Source: Desulfobacterales bacterium (GTDB lineage: Bacteria; Desulfobacterota; Desulfobacteria; Desulfobacterales; JAFDCJ01). From it: DNA of 10,732 nt. The DNA is taken from NCBI GenBank assembly GCA_020345785.1, contig CP070771.1:5498818-5509549 (forward strand), read 5' to 3'. Made by a program: the position numbers and the translations under genes. Within the stretch, counting starts at the first letter, position 1; every line of letters starts with the position of its first letter. The notes below the pieces were generated by a model, which made no database searches, was not told the origin of the DNA, and saw only the letters and a program-made list of their open reading frames with translations. Shown one piece after another: positions 1 through 7,243 of the stretch.

Positions 1-29
1 CTGAACCTATGAACCCTGAACCGGGAACC
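1..29. repeat. Degenerate 7-bp tandem repeat (GAACC core)
   Basis: The core GAACC occurs at 3-7, 11-15, 18-22 and 25-29, so the last three copies are exactly 7 bp apart and the first is displaced by one extra base. The two variable bases before the core change (CT, AT, CT, GG). It lies just past the stop codon of the dihydropyrimidinase gene. No terminator hairpin is visible between the gene and the window edge. The array may continue outside the window. Confidence 0.6.
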
Positions 30-41
30 CACCAGTTCTAA

Positions 42-1433
42 TTAGAAGTCTTCAAAAGGCTCTCTTTTGACGAATTTTCCCCGGCCGACTTCTCCTACAA
101 ACTCCATCTGCTTGCCGTTCCACTGGGCGACTTTTTTACCTCGGGAGTATACCAGGTTAGGCATTCCGGTGATCTGCATCCCTTCAAACGGCGTATAATC
201 GACATTCATATGCAGTTTGCTCTGAGTAATGGTAAATTTTTGCTCCGCATCAAAAACGACGATGTCGGCATCCTTGCCTACGGCAATTTCACCTTTGTCT
301 TTTAAGCCGAACATCCGGGCAGTGCCGGAAGATAACACGTCCACCATGCGTTCTAGGCTGATACGGCCCTTGGCAACACCTTCGGAATGTAAAAGAAGCA
401 GCAACGTCTCGATGCCCGGCGCACCGTTGGGGATTTTTTTATAATCGTCTTTACCGAACATATCCTTTTTGCCATTAAAGTCAAACGGGCAGTGATCGGT
501 CGCCACCACCTGCAGATCACCGACTCTCAAACCCTCCCAGAGCTCGTCATTGCTTTCTTTAGTTCGCAGCGGCGGCGACATGACATACTTGGCACCGTTC
601 CAGTCGGGCTCCTTGTAGCGTTCATCATCGAGCAGCAGATACTGCGGGCAGGTTTCAGCATAGACATTCACCCCGCGATTGCGCGCTTCTTTGACTTTCC
701 AGAGGCCTTCCTTGGAAGACAAGTGAACAATATAAATACGTGAACCCGTCAGTTCAACCATTTTTGATGCCCGGTAAATGGCTTCTTCTTCAGCAATATT
801 CGGTCGGCTGACAGCATGGTAATAGGGCGCCAGCTTGCCTTCTTTTTCCAGGACTTCGTTCATGTGCTGTATAATGTAAACATTTTCGGCATGAACCTGA
901 ACCAGCCCCCCGTACTTTTTGGTTTCTTCCAGCAGTTTGATCATGATGGCATCATCCACCCTGAAGTCATATACCATGAAAATTTTAAAGCTCGGTGTGC
1001 CATACTCCTGGCAGGCTTTTTTGACCTCTGCGATGACTTCCGGTCGGGGGTCCATGACGGCCGGATGCAGGGAGTAATCAACGCATGCTTTGCCTTCCGC
1101 CAAAGCTTTTTTGCGCTCCAAGGCCTCCAGCAGTGTTTCCCCCTTTTGCTGCAGATCAAAATCCACCACGCAGGTGACACCTCCGCAGGCCGCTGCAATG
1201 GTGCCGGTCTCATAGTCATCCTGGGCATAGGTTCCCATAAAGGGCATGGATATATGGGTGTGGGGGTCAATCGCTCCGGGAAGAATGTATTTTCCTTTGG
1301 CGTCGACGACTTCATCCGCTGGATTATTCAGATCGGTGCCGATCGCCTTAATCTTGTCACCTTCGGCAAACACATCGGCCAGATAACGGCCGGAAGCGTT
1401 AACGACGGTTCCTCTTTTAAATAACACACTCAT
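42..1433 (-). CDS. hydA: Dihydropyrimidinase (D-hydantoinase family)
   Basis: This cytosolic zinc amidohydrolase opens dihydrouracil or dihydrothymine to the N-carbamoyl-beta-amino acid, the second step of reductive pyrimidine breakdown. The 463-residue product has the family's usual length and full active site. His58 and His60 lie in the DPHTH motif, Lys150 is the lysine that is carboxylated in the family, and His181, His237 and Asp313 complete the metal ligands. Tyr155, Ser286 and Asn336 sit where known hydantoinases bind substrate. A longer frame opens nine codons upstream, but the ATG at 1433 is preferred: an AAAGGAGG ribosome site lies 6 nt before it and the MSVLFKRG beginning is typical of the family. 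The gene overlaps the end of preA by 17 nt, which suggests translational coupling. Hydantoinase activity on other 5-substituted rings is possible, but the neighbours argue for pyrimidines. Confidence 0.95.
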   Translation of the reverse strand: MSVLFKRGTVVNASGRYLADVFAEGDKIKAIGTDLNNPADEVVDAKGKYILPGAIDPHTHISMPFMGTYAQDDYETGTIAAACGGVTCVVDFDLQQKGETLLEALERKKALAEGKACVDYSLHPAVMDPRPEVIAEVKKACQEYGTPSFKIFMVYDFRVDDAIMIKLLEETKKYGGLVQVHAENVYIIQHMNEVLEKEGKLAPYYHAVSRPNIAEEEAIYRASKMVELTGSRIYIVHLSSKEGLWKVKEARNRGVNVYAETCPQYLLLDDERYKEPDWNGAKYVMSPPLRTKESNDELWEGLRVGDLQVVATDHCPFDFNGKKDMFGKDDYKKIPNGAPGIETLLLLLHSEGVAKGRISLERMVDVLSSGTARMFGLKDKGEIAVGKDADIVVFDAEQKFTITQSKLHMNVDYTPFEGMQITGMPNLVYSRGKKVAQWNGKQMEFVGEVGRGKFVKREPFEDF

Positions 1434-2727
1434 TGGGACCCTCCTTTGTAAATGGCTCAAGTTTTACATCTTTATCCAAACTGCGATCCATGACTGCCGT
1501 CTCCCGGCGCTTCCAATCCTTGGACATCTCCTTGTAGGAGATCAGATCCGGCACGGGGCAGACAAATTTGCACAGCATACAGCTTAAACATTTATCTTCA
1601 GTCAGATTCGGCCGGCGAAGGGCAGCATCCCATTCAATCGCCTGACCGGCGGCATCCCGGCATACGATGTAACACTGCCCGCAGCCGATACAGCGATCCA
1701 GATCATACTGGGTAATCCCCTGCCGATCGACTTCAAACGCCTCGGTTTCGTGCAGATTCGGCAATGCGTTGCCCACCAGATCAGAGATCTTCTTGATCCC
1801 GCGTTCATCCATATAATCGCTGAGTCCTTCGATCATGTCCTCGACAATGCGGTAGCCGTAGTGCATAATCCCCGTGGTCACCTGTATGGTTGAGGCGCCA
1901 ACCAGGATATACTCCAGTGCGTCAATCCAGGTCTCGATCCCACCGATTCCCGAGAGCGGCAGCCCGAGTTGTTCATTTTTGGCCATGGATGCAATAAAAT
2001 TCAAGCCAATCGGTCTGACAGCCGGACCGGAGGTTCCGCTGATGGCCCCCTTGCCGAATACATTCGGTGTCGGAACGAAGTCATCCAAACCGATGCTGGA
2101 AATGCCTCTGACGGTATTTATGGCCGAGATCGCATCGGCACCGCCCTGCTTGGCGTACATGGCCGGTTCATTCATATCGGTAATATTCGGGGTCATCTTG
2201 GCGATTACCGGGATGGACACCGCCGCTTTCACGGCCGCGGTGAATCCCTCCAGCAGTTTGAAGGCCTGCCCCACCTTATGTCCGGCGCCCTCGATGCACA
2301 TATGAGGACAGGAAAAGTTCAGCTCCAGCATATCGGCCCCATTGTCCTCGGCCGCTTTTGCCAAATACACCCACTCATCGGTAAAAAATCCCATGATGCT
2401 GGCAATGATCGGATGATCCGGATAGTTCTTTTTAAGATATAGAAAATCGGTCAGATTATCCTTCAAAGGCCGGTCTGAAATCATCTCAACGTTTTGAACG
2501 GCCACCCCCTTTTTGGCGCCGTAATCGATGCAGGCCATTCTTGGTGATGGATGAACGATCGGCAGCCGGTCGGAATTCAAAGTTTTAAACACCACTCCGC
2601 TCCATCCGGCGTCAAAGGATCTGGCCACCATCTCGGCACTGTTTGAAACCGGAGAAGATGAGAGTAAAAACGGATTCTTAAATTTCACACCGCAAAAATC
2701 TATTGATAGATCGAGGTTGTTATTCAC
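1417..2727 (-). CDS. preA: Dihydropyrimidine dehydrogenase subunit PreA
   Basis: This is the catalytic, FMN-containing subunit that reduces the 5,6 double bond of uracil or thymine with electrons passed from PreT. Residues 1 to about 310 form a dihydroorotate-dehydrogenase-like barrel. Cys140 in NFSCPH matches the active-site cysteine of mammalian dihydropyrimidine dehydrogenase. Residues about 338-395 are a ferredoxin module with two CxxCxxCxxxC motifs (Cys346/349/352/356 and Cys380/383/386/390), enough for two 4Fe-4S clusters. At 436 residues it is slightly longer than E. coli PreA because of a charged C-terminal tail. The start codon is GTG, with AGGAGG at 2735-2740, 7 nt upstream. It lies between preT and the dihydropyrimidinase gene, giving the reaction order. 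Cysteine and cluster residues separate it from plain dihydroorotate dehydrogenase (PyrD), which lacks this ferredoxin tail. Confidence 0.95.
   Translation of the reverse strand: MNNNLDLSIDFCGVKFKNPFLLSSSPVSNSAEMVARSFDAGWSGVVFKTLNSDRLPIVHPSPRMACIDYGAKKGVAVQNVEMISDRPLKDNLTDFLYLKKNYPDHPIIASIMGFFTDEWVYLAKAAEDNGADMLELNFSCPHMCIEGAGHKVGQAFKLLEGFTAAVKAAVSIPVIAKMTPNITDMNEPAMYAKQGGADAISAINTVRGISSIGLDDFVPTPNVFGKGAISGTSGPAVRPIGLNFIASMAKNEQLGLPLSGIGGIETWIDALEYILVGASTIQVTTGIMHYGYRIVEDMIEGLSDYMDERGIKKISDLVGNALPNLHETEAFEVDRQGITQYDLDRCIGCGQCYIVCRDAAGQAIEWDAALRRPNLTEDKCLSCMLCKFVCPVPDLISYKEMSKDWKRRETAVMDRSLDKDVKLEPFTKEGPNECVI
1439..1447 (-). promoter_or_regulatory. Ribosome binding site deciding the hydA start
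   Basis: On the minus strand this reads AAAGGAGGG, with AGGAGG ending 6 nt before the ATG at 1433. It lies inside the last codons of preA. It supports the internal ATG over the more upstream start at 1460, which has no comparable site. Confidence 0.75.
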
Positions 2728-2773
2728 GATTTATCCTCCTATCTAGTATGTTTGCTGAGCAATCGCTAATTAA

Positions 2774-2801
2774 TTGAATATGTTCGATTGAAGATTGAAT
2801 A
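2774..2801. repeat. Degenerate 7-bp tandem repeat upstream of preA
   Basis: Four consecutive 7-mers can be phased here. The first and last are identical (TTGAATA at 2774-2780 and 2795-2801), the third differs from them by one base (TTGAAGA), and the second is divergent. The tract lies 47 bp upstream of the preA start in an A/T-rich stretch. Because it is short and A/T-rich, chance cannot be excluded on its own; the support is that the same period appears at other gaps in the window. Confidence 0.45.
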
Positions 2802-2857
2802 TTTATAGTAATTTTGTTTATATAAATTTACTGTAAAAACGACGGAGCGATACGCGA

Positions 2858-2889
2858 CGCAAGCGCCCCCGCAGCGTCAGGCGCTTGCG
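2858..2889. repeat. GC-rich hairpin in the preT-preA gap
   Basis: A perfect 10-bp inverted repeat, CGCAAGCGCC at 2858-2867 and GGCGCTTGCG at 2880-2889, encloses a 12-nt loop. It sits in the middle of the 219-bp gap between preT and preA. On the minus strand, where both genes are transcribed, the nearest T run (TTTTT, 2835-2839) is about 18 nt beyond the stem, so it is not a canonical intrinsic terminator. It could be an mRNA stabiliser, a processing or attenuation element, or a copy of a dispersed palindromic repeat. Confidence 0.6.
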
Positions 2890-2923
2890 CGACCTTTGCG
2901 CTGCGCGAGCGACATCCACAATT

Positions 2924-2951
2924 CGCCAATCGTCAATCGTCATTGGTCATT
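2924..2951. repeat. 7-bp tandem repeat touching the preT stop codon
   Basis: Four contiguous 7-mers run CGCCAAT, CGTCAAT, CGTCATT and GGTCATT; each differs from the next by a single base. The last unit covers the TGA stop codon of preT at 2947-2949. Stepwise one-base divergence between adjacent units is what tandem duplication followed by mutation would leave. Confidence 0.65.
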
Positions 2952-4299
2952 TCCGAAGGTATTCCTTGATAGCCGCGGCCGCCACTTTGCCGTCTTGGAC
3001 GGCCTGAACCACAAGGGCCGGGCCGCGCACGATGTCACCGCCTGCAAAAATGCCGTCCACCGATGTTTTGCCGGTTGCAGGATCCACTCGGATGAGATTT
3101 TTTTCATCAATATTGACGTTGGGATACCACCGCGGTGAATCTTCAGCGGCGATGTTGCCGATGGCCTCGATCACCACATCCGCATCCATGATCCAGTCGG
3201 CCCCCTCGATGTTCTCAGGGCGTCTTCGGCCCGACTCGTCGGGCTCGCCCAGACGGGTGCGGACCAGTTTCAAGCCCGTCAGGCGATTCTGGTCATCGGT
3301 TAAATAATCCAGCGGCTGGTTGAGGAGCAGGAAATGAACCCCGCTTTCCAGCGCCTCGATGCGCTCATCGGGTTCAGCCGGCATCTGGGAGTAAGAGCGC
3401 CGGTAAATCAGATAGACATCTTTGGCTTCCAGTCTCACAGCAGATTCAATACAATCCATGGCCACAGACCCGCCCCCGATGACTGCCACAGTTTTGCCTT
3501 TAATTTTCGTTTCCATTTCTTCAAAGCGTCCGTCACGCAGCGCCGACAGATAGTCTACGGAGGAAAACAGCCCATCGATATCCCTTCCAGTCGATCTTAT
3601 GCTGGCGGCCTCCCACAGGCCGGGCGCCAGAAAAACAGCGTCAAAGCCCTCTTTTAAAAGGTTCTCTGCCGCCTCTTTACCTCTGACGGCAGAATTGCAT
3701 CGGAATTTAACCCCCAGTGCTTTAATGTCTGCCATCTCATGTTCGAGAAAATTCATATCAAACCGATAAGACACGACACCGTAGCGCAGCACCCCGCCGG
3801 GTTCCGGTTTGGCTTCAAAGACCGTCACCTGATAGCCGTCTTTGGCAAGTTCGGCCGCACAGCTCAATCCGCCGGGGCCGGATCCCACCACGGCGACTTT
3901 CTCGCTGCGCGGCGCGGCCTCGGCAAATAGCTTAATACCCCGTTGCCATGACTGTTCAATTAAAAAGCGCTGGATTTGGCCGATCGGGATGGGTCGGTCG
4001 GCCCCTTCGGGGCGATTTTGCGATTTAAATATCGCGCTGCACTTTTCTTCGCACAATCGCGCAGTCGGGCACAGCACACCACAGGCTCCCCCCAAGATGT
4101 TGTTTTCCTTGATCGTACGAATCGCCCCCGTCATGTTCCTAAACCGCAATTTGCGGATGAATTCAGCCGGCTTGGTGTCGGCCGGACACCCTTGTGAACA
4201 AGGGGCATCGTGGCAGAGCAGACAGCGATCAGCTTCGGCAATCGCCTGGGCCAGATCAAGTCCTTTGCGCATCCGCTTGAATTTTTCAGCAACACTCAC
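2947..4299 (-). CDS. preT: Dihydropyrimidine dehydrogenase subunit PreT
   Basis: This is the electron-input flavoprotein subunit: it oxidises NAD(P)H on FAD and passes electrons through iron-sulfur clusters to PreA. The N-terminal helical domain has Cys26, 29, 34, 38, 73, 77, 83 and 87. Seven of these align at a constant offset with the cluster cysteines of pig dihydropyrimidine dehydrogenase, and Gln110 in PIGQIQ fits that enzyme's unusual glutamine ligand, after about seven extra residues here. FAD binding is shown by GSGPGG (139-144) and GIFAGGD (416-422), nucleotide binding by GGGSVAMD (275-282). The YRR at 299-301 resembles NADPH-using GltD relatives, whereas E. coli PreT uses NADH, so coenzyme choice is open. 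The start is GTG with an AGGGAGG-type site about 7 nt upstream. A GltD-like glutamate synthase subunit is the main alternative, but preA next door makes PreT much more likely. Confidence 0.93.
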   Translation of the reverse strand: MSVAEKFKRMRKGLDLAQAIAEADRCLLCHDAPCSQGCPADTKPAEFIRKLRFRNMTGAIRTIKENNILGGACGVLCPTARLCEEKCSAIFKSQNRPEGADRPIPIGQIQRFLIEQSWQRGIKLFAEAAPRSEKVAVVGSGPGGLSCAAELAKDGYQVTVFEAKPEPGGVLRYGVVSYRFDMNFLEHEMADIKALGVKFRCNSAVRGKEAAENLLKEGFDAVFLAPGLWEAASIRSTGRDIDGLFSSVDYLSALRDGRFEEMETKIKGKTVAVIGGGSVAMDCIESAVRLEAKDVYLIYRRSYSQMPAEPDERIEALESGVHFLLLNQPLDYLTDDQNRLTGLKLVRTRLGEPDESGRRRPENIEGADWIMDADVVIEAIGNIAAEDSPRWYPNVNIDEKNLIRVDPATGKTSVDGIFAGGDIVRGPALVVQAVQDGKVAAAAIKEYLRK

Positions 4300-4323
4300 A
4301 ATGATCCCTCCCTTTGTGTTTAG

Positions 4324-4357
4324 TCAACTATTCAACTATATTCGAAATAATGGTTGA
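4324..4357. promoter_or_regulatory. Candidate operator around the preT transcription start
   Basis: A perfect tandem 8-mer, TCAACTAT at 4324-4331 and 4332-4339, is followed by TTCGAA and then GTTGA at 4353-4357. The second 8-mer and the GTTGA therefore form an imperfect palindrome centred on TTCGAA. This lies directly downstream of the preT -10 element, where a repressor would block transcription. No regulator can be assigned from the sequence. Confidence 0.35.
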
Positions 4358-4385
4358 GTTTAGGCGTTTCAGGTGAAATTGTCAA
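4357..4385 (-). promoter_or_regulatory. Sigma70-type promoter for preT-preA-hydA
   Basis: On the minus strand a perfect -35 TTGACA (4380-4385) is separated by exactly 17 nt from a -10 TAAACT (4357-4362, four of six consensus bases). Transcription would begin near 4350, giving an untranslated leader of about 50 nt before the GTG at 4299. An 11-bp palindrome, AATTG-T-CAATT (4377-4387), overlaps the -35 and could bind a regulator. Confidence 0.6.
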
Positions 4386-4442
4386 TTATTAACATCTCAG
4401 CACTAAAAACGATTCATTAAATGTGAAGATTTCATAAATAAC

Positions 4443-4471
4443 TTGACCTCTCTAATCGTTGACAATATATA
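4443..4471 (+). promoter_or_regulatory. Candidate promoter for the plus-strand unit
   Basis: TTGACC (4443-4448) is followed after 17 nt by TATATA (4466-4471); TATAAG at 4468-4473 is a better -10 but at 19 nt spacing. A perfect TTGACA also occurs at 4459-4464, with only weak -10 matches downstream. A second TATAAG at 4551-4556 would give a much shorter leader but lacks a good -35. The transcription start of this unit is therefore uncertain. Confidence 0.4.
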
Positions 4472-4595
4472 AGGTTGCTAATTAATCCGCCTGAAAGCGC
4501 TGTTTATTTCAATGCTAAAAATCTTTGCAGAAGTTATCTGCTACCAGCCATATAAGAAAAAATGATGACAGCGAATTTTTTGAGAGGGGGAATGT

Positions 4596-5471
4596 ATGTC
4601 TAGAATCGTGAAATGTGCGCACATCCAGGCCTCCAACGCCAAACACGACGGTACGCCCGCCGAAATAAAAGAGGCCATGATCCAAAAACACCTGCCACTC
4701 ATCCAGGAAGCAGGAGAAAAAGGCGTTCAAATTCTCTGCCTGCAGGAAATCTTTCACGGTCCATATTTTTGTGCCGAGCAGGACATCAAGTGGTACGGCA
4801 CGGCCGAAAAAGTTCCGGGGCCTGTAATTGAACGGCTGGCTGAATATGCCAAAAAATATCAGATGGTGATGATTATTCCGGTCTATGAAATGGAAATTGA
4901 CGGCGTCTACTTCAATACAGCCGCCGTCGTTGACGCCGACGGATCTTATCTCGGAAAATTCAGAAAGATCCATATTCCGCATACCTGGCCGGGATTCTGG
5001 GAAAAGTTTTATTTCAAACCGGGTAATCTGGGATTTCCGGTTTTTGAGACCGCTTATGCCAAGATCGGCATTTATATCTGCTATGATCGGCATTTTCCCG
5101 AGTGCGCCCGGCTGCTCGCATTGAAGGGCGCTGAGATTTTATTTAATCCTTCAGCCACCACTGCCGGTAAATCCCAATACTTATGGGAGTTGGAGCAACC
5201 GGCCCAGGCCGTGGCCAATGGCGTTTTTATCGGCGCCAATAACCGGGTCGGACTTGAAAAACCCTGGGATTTCGGCCGATTTTACGGATCCAGCTATTTT
5301 GTAAATCCCAGGGGGGAAATCATTGTGAAAGGCAGTGAGGACAAAGATGAAATCGTCATGGCCGAGCTTAACCTGGATGAAATTCGGGAGGTGCGGGACG
5401 GCTGGCAGTTTTTCCGGGATTTACGCCCCGATATGTATACGGATCTGGCACAGCCAATTTCAAGGGGCTAG
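4596..5471 (+). CDS. pydC: Beta-ureidopropionase (N-carbamoyl-beta-alanine amidohydrolase)
   Basis: This nitrilase-superfamily enzyme hydrolyses N-carbamoyl-beta-alanine to beta-alanine, CO2 and ammonia, the last step of the reductive pyrimidine route. The 291-residue protein carries the superfamily catalytic residues: Glu51 in LQEIF, Lys124 in FRKIHIP and Cys162 in YICYDRHFPE, with Glu136 in FWEKFYF as the extra conserved glutamate. The GAGAGGGGG ribosome site ends 5 nt before the ATG at 4596; the ATG at 4592 is in another frame. The family also includes N-carbamylputrescine amidases and N-carbamoyl-D-amino acid hydrolases of similar length. Assignment to beta-ureidopropionase rests on the adjoining preT, preA and hydA genes as much as on sequence. 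It is divergent from that unit and is followed 62 nt later by the permease gene, probably in one transcript. Confidence 0.9.
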   Translation: MSRIVKCAHIQASNAKHDGTPAEIKEAMIQKHLPLIQEAGEKGVQILCLQEIFHGPYFCAEQDIKWYGTAEKVPGPVIERLAEYAKKYQMVMIIPVYEMEIDGVYFNTAAVVDADGSYLGKFRKIHIPHTWPGFWEKFYFKPGNLGFPVFETAYAKIGIYICYDRHFPECARLLALKGAEILFNPSATTAGKSQYLWELEQPAQAVANGVFIGANNRVGLEKPWDFGRFYGSSYFVNPRGEIIVKGSEDKDEIVMAELNLDEIREVRDGWQFFRDLRPDMYTDLAQPISRG

Positions 5472-5517
5472 GCGCTTAGGACATAAAATATTAACAATCC
5501 CCGTTGGGGCAAACAAC

Positions 5518-5524
5518 AAGGAGG
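5518..5524 (+). promoter_or_regulatory. Ribosome binding site deciding the permease start
   Basis: AAGGAGG lies 9 nt before the ATG at 5534. It rules out the upstream TTG at 5504, which has no site of its own and lies within a short CCCC/GGGG inverted repeat (5499-5509). Confidence 0.7.
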
Positions 5525-5533
5525 AGAACAATA

Positions 5534-7102
5534 ATGAATGAAGAACAAACCCAGGAAAAGCAGCATTGGATTGTTTACCCGATTGGCAGCAAACCCAAAT
5601 GGCCGCTGGCGGTGCTGCTCGGAATTCAGCAGTATCTGACGATGTTCGGCGCCACGGTGTTGATCCCGTTCATCGTCGGCGGCGCCATGAAGCTACCAGG
5701 CGATCAATTGGCATTAATGATTTCAACCATTTTTTTCACCTCCGGGATCTGCACCCTGATCCAGCAGTCGCCACTGGGCAACAAGCTGCCGGTGATTCAG
5801 GGCGGCACATTCTCTTTTCTCGGCCCGACATTCACGATAATCGGGTTGGTGGCCGCCAAAAAGCTGACCGGGCCGGAACCCATGTGGCAGATCCAGATCC
5901 AGGAAGTGGCCGGCGCCATCATGATTGCATCCGTGGTGGAAATTGTTCTCGGCTACACCGGTATCATGGGACAGGTGCGCAAGCTGATCAGCCCCATCGT
6001 CATCGGCCCCACCATCGCGATGATCGGTCTGGCACTTTTTGGAATTGGAGCCCCCTGGATGGCGACCAACTGGGTGATTTCGTTGATTACCCTGATTGCC
6101 CTGGTACTCTACTCGCAGGTATTTTCGCACAAATCAAAAGTGTTCTTGCTCTTTCCGGTGCTGCTTTCCATTGCCACCGGCTGGATTTTTTCCTTACTCG
6201 GCACGATTACCGGGCTCATTCCAGCGGGTAATGCCGCCAATCTGGCCGGCAAGCTCCAATTGATCTCGGATGCAGCCTGGATCAGTTTCATGCCGCTGGT
6301 GCCTTTTAAATGGGGTGTTCCGAACTTTGGCAGTGCAACTCTGTGGGCCGGGGTTTTCGGGATGCTGGCCGGCTATCTGGCATCCATGATTGAATCCATC
6401 GGTGATTATTATGCCTGCGCCCGCATCTCGGAAGCTCCGGTGCCGACAGGAAACATGATCTCCCGCGGTCTGGGTGCCGAGGGTCTCGGTTGTCTGGTGG
6501 CCGGCATTTTACAAACCTGCAACGGAACCACCACCTACTCGGAAAACATCGGTTCCATCGGTCTGACCAAGGTGGCCAGCCGCAGGGTGATTCGATGCGG
6601 TGCGGCAGTCATGTTGATCATTCCAATTGTCGGTAAATTCGGCGCCATATTGGCAACTCTGCCGATGCCCGTTGTGGGCGCGATGTTTGTGGGGCTTTTT
6701 GGCATGATTGCCTCGGTGGGCCTCTCAAACCTCCAAATCGTCAATTTGAACAATTCCCGCAATCTTTTCATCATCGGGCTGTCTTTCTTTGCCGGTCTGA
6801 GTGTGCCTTTCTGGTTTACTCCTCACTATGATGTTGCAACCGGTCAGATCGTCAGCGGTGCTTTGGCCTGGGGCACTCCCGGCAGCTTTATCAATGTCGT
6901 GGGAAACATTTTCCAGGCCATCCTGAGCACCGGCATGGCGGTAACCGCTCTTGTGGGGATCGCGCTTGACAACTTGCTGCCGGGTGCAACCCGGGCCGAA
7001 CGCGGGTTGGCAGTCTGGGAAAAAGAAGCCTCCGAAGAGGCCTGGGAAGAAGCTGAGGCACAATGGGCGGCTATGAAAGAAGGCGAGATGCGGCCGGTCT
7101 AA
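5534..7102 (+). CDS. NCS2-family nucleobase permease (probable uracil/thymine uptake)
   Basis: This 522-residue inner-membrane protein has the many hydrophobic segments and signature regions of the nucleobase-cation symporter 2 family. QYLTMFGATVLIPF (33-46) and PVIQGGTFSFLGP (86-98) are family landmarks. Glu287 in ESIGDYYACAR and Glu337 in TTTYSENIG occupy the positions of the two substrate-binding glutamates known in UraA. The ESIGDYYACAR and GLTKVASRRV stretches look more like the NAT/SLC23 branch (plant and animal nucleobase or ascorbate transporters) than like classical E. coli UraA. The C-terminal tail (about 487-522) is hydrophilic and acidic and should face the cytoplasm. Substrate is inferred from position: it follows the beta-ureidopropionase gene in the same direction, so uracil or thymine is likely. 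Xanthine or uric acid cannot be excluded from motifs alone. Confidence 0.88.
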   Translation: MNEEQTQEKQHWIVYPIGSKPKWPLAVLLGIQQYLTMFGATVLIPFIVGGAMKLPGDQLALMISTIFFTSGICTLIQQSPLGNKLPVIQGGTFSFLGPTFTIIGLVAAKKLTGPEPMWQIQIQEVAGAIMIASVVEIVLGYTGIMGQVRKLISPIVIGPTIAMIGLALFGIGAPWMATNWVISLITLIALVLYSQVFSHKSKVFLLFPVLLSIATGWIFSLLGTITGLIPAGNAANLAGKLQLISDAAWISFMPLVPFKWGVPNFGSATLWAGVFGMLAGYLASMIESIGDYYACARISEAPVPTGNMISRGLGAEGLGCLVAGILQTCNGTTTYSENIGSIGLTKVASRRVIRCGAAVMLIIPIVGKFGAILATLPMPVVGAMFVGLFGMIASVGLSNLQIVNLNNSRNLFIIGLSFFAGLSVPFWFTPHYDVATGQIVSGALAWGTPGSFINVVGNIFQAILSTGMAVTALVGIALDNLLPGATRAERGLAVWEKEASEEAWEEAEAQWAAMKEGEMRPV

Positions 7103-7167
7103 TTAGCGGGAAGTTACGCAATGAAAATAGGGAAAATTTTACTCTCCGCTTTATAATTTAACCCGAT

Positions 7168-7213
7168 GAGAAGCCTTTGAATAAATTTCAAAGGCTTCTC
7201 TGCATTATTTTTC
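7168..7213 (+). terminator. Rho-independent terminator after the permease gene
   Basis: GAGAAGCCTTTGA (7168-7180) pairs perfectly with TCAAAGGCTTCTC (7188-7200), extended by one A-T pair to a 14-bp stem with a 5-nt loop. A T-rich tract (TTATTTTT, 7206-7213) follows after a short TGCA interruption. It separates the pyrimidine genes from the next block. Confidence 0.8.
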
Positions 7214-7243
7214 TTCTAAAAATAGAAGAAAAGGGAACCGGCC

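Noticed and set aside
816..1424. 202-codon open frame on the plus strand
   Set aside because: It lies wholly antisense to the dihydropyrimidinase gene, whose active-site residues are all intact, and the translation resembles no protein.
4422..4436. CRP/FNR-like site (TGTGA with a TCAT half)
   Set aside because: The spacing between half-sites is wrong by one base and the second half matches poorly.
4515..5093. 192-codon open frame on the minus strand
   Set aside because: It is antisense to the beta-ureidopropionase gene and extends into the promoter region, with no ribosome site or recognisable domain.
5499..5509. CCCC-GTT-GGGG mini-hairpin before the permease gene
   Set aside because: A 4-bp stem with no T run is too weak to call a terminator or riboswitch.
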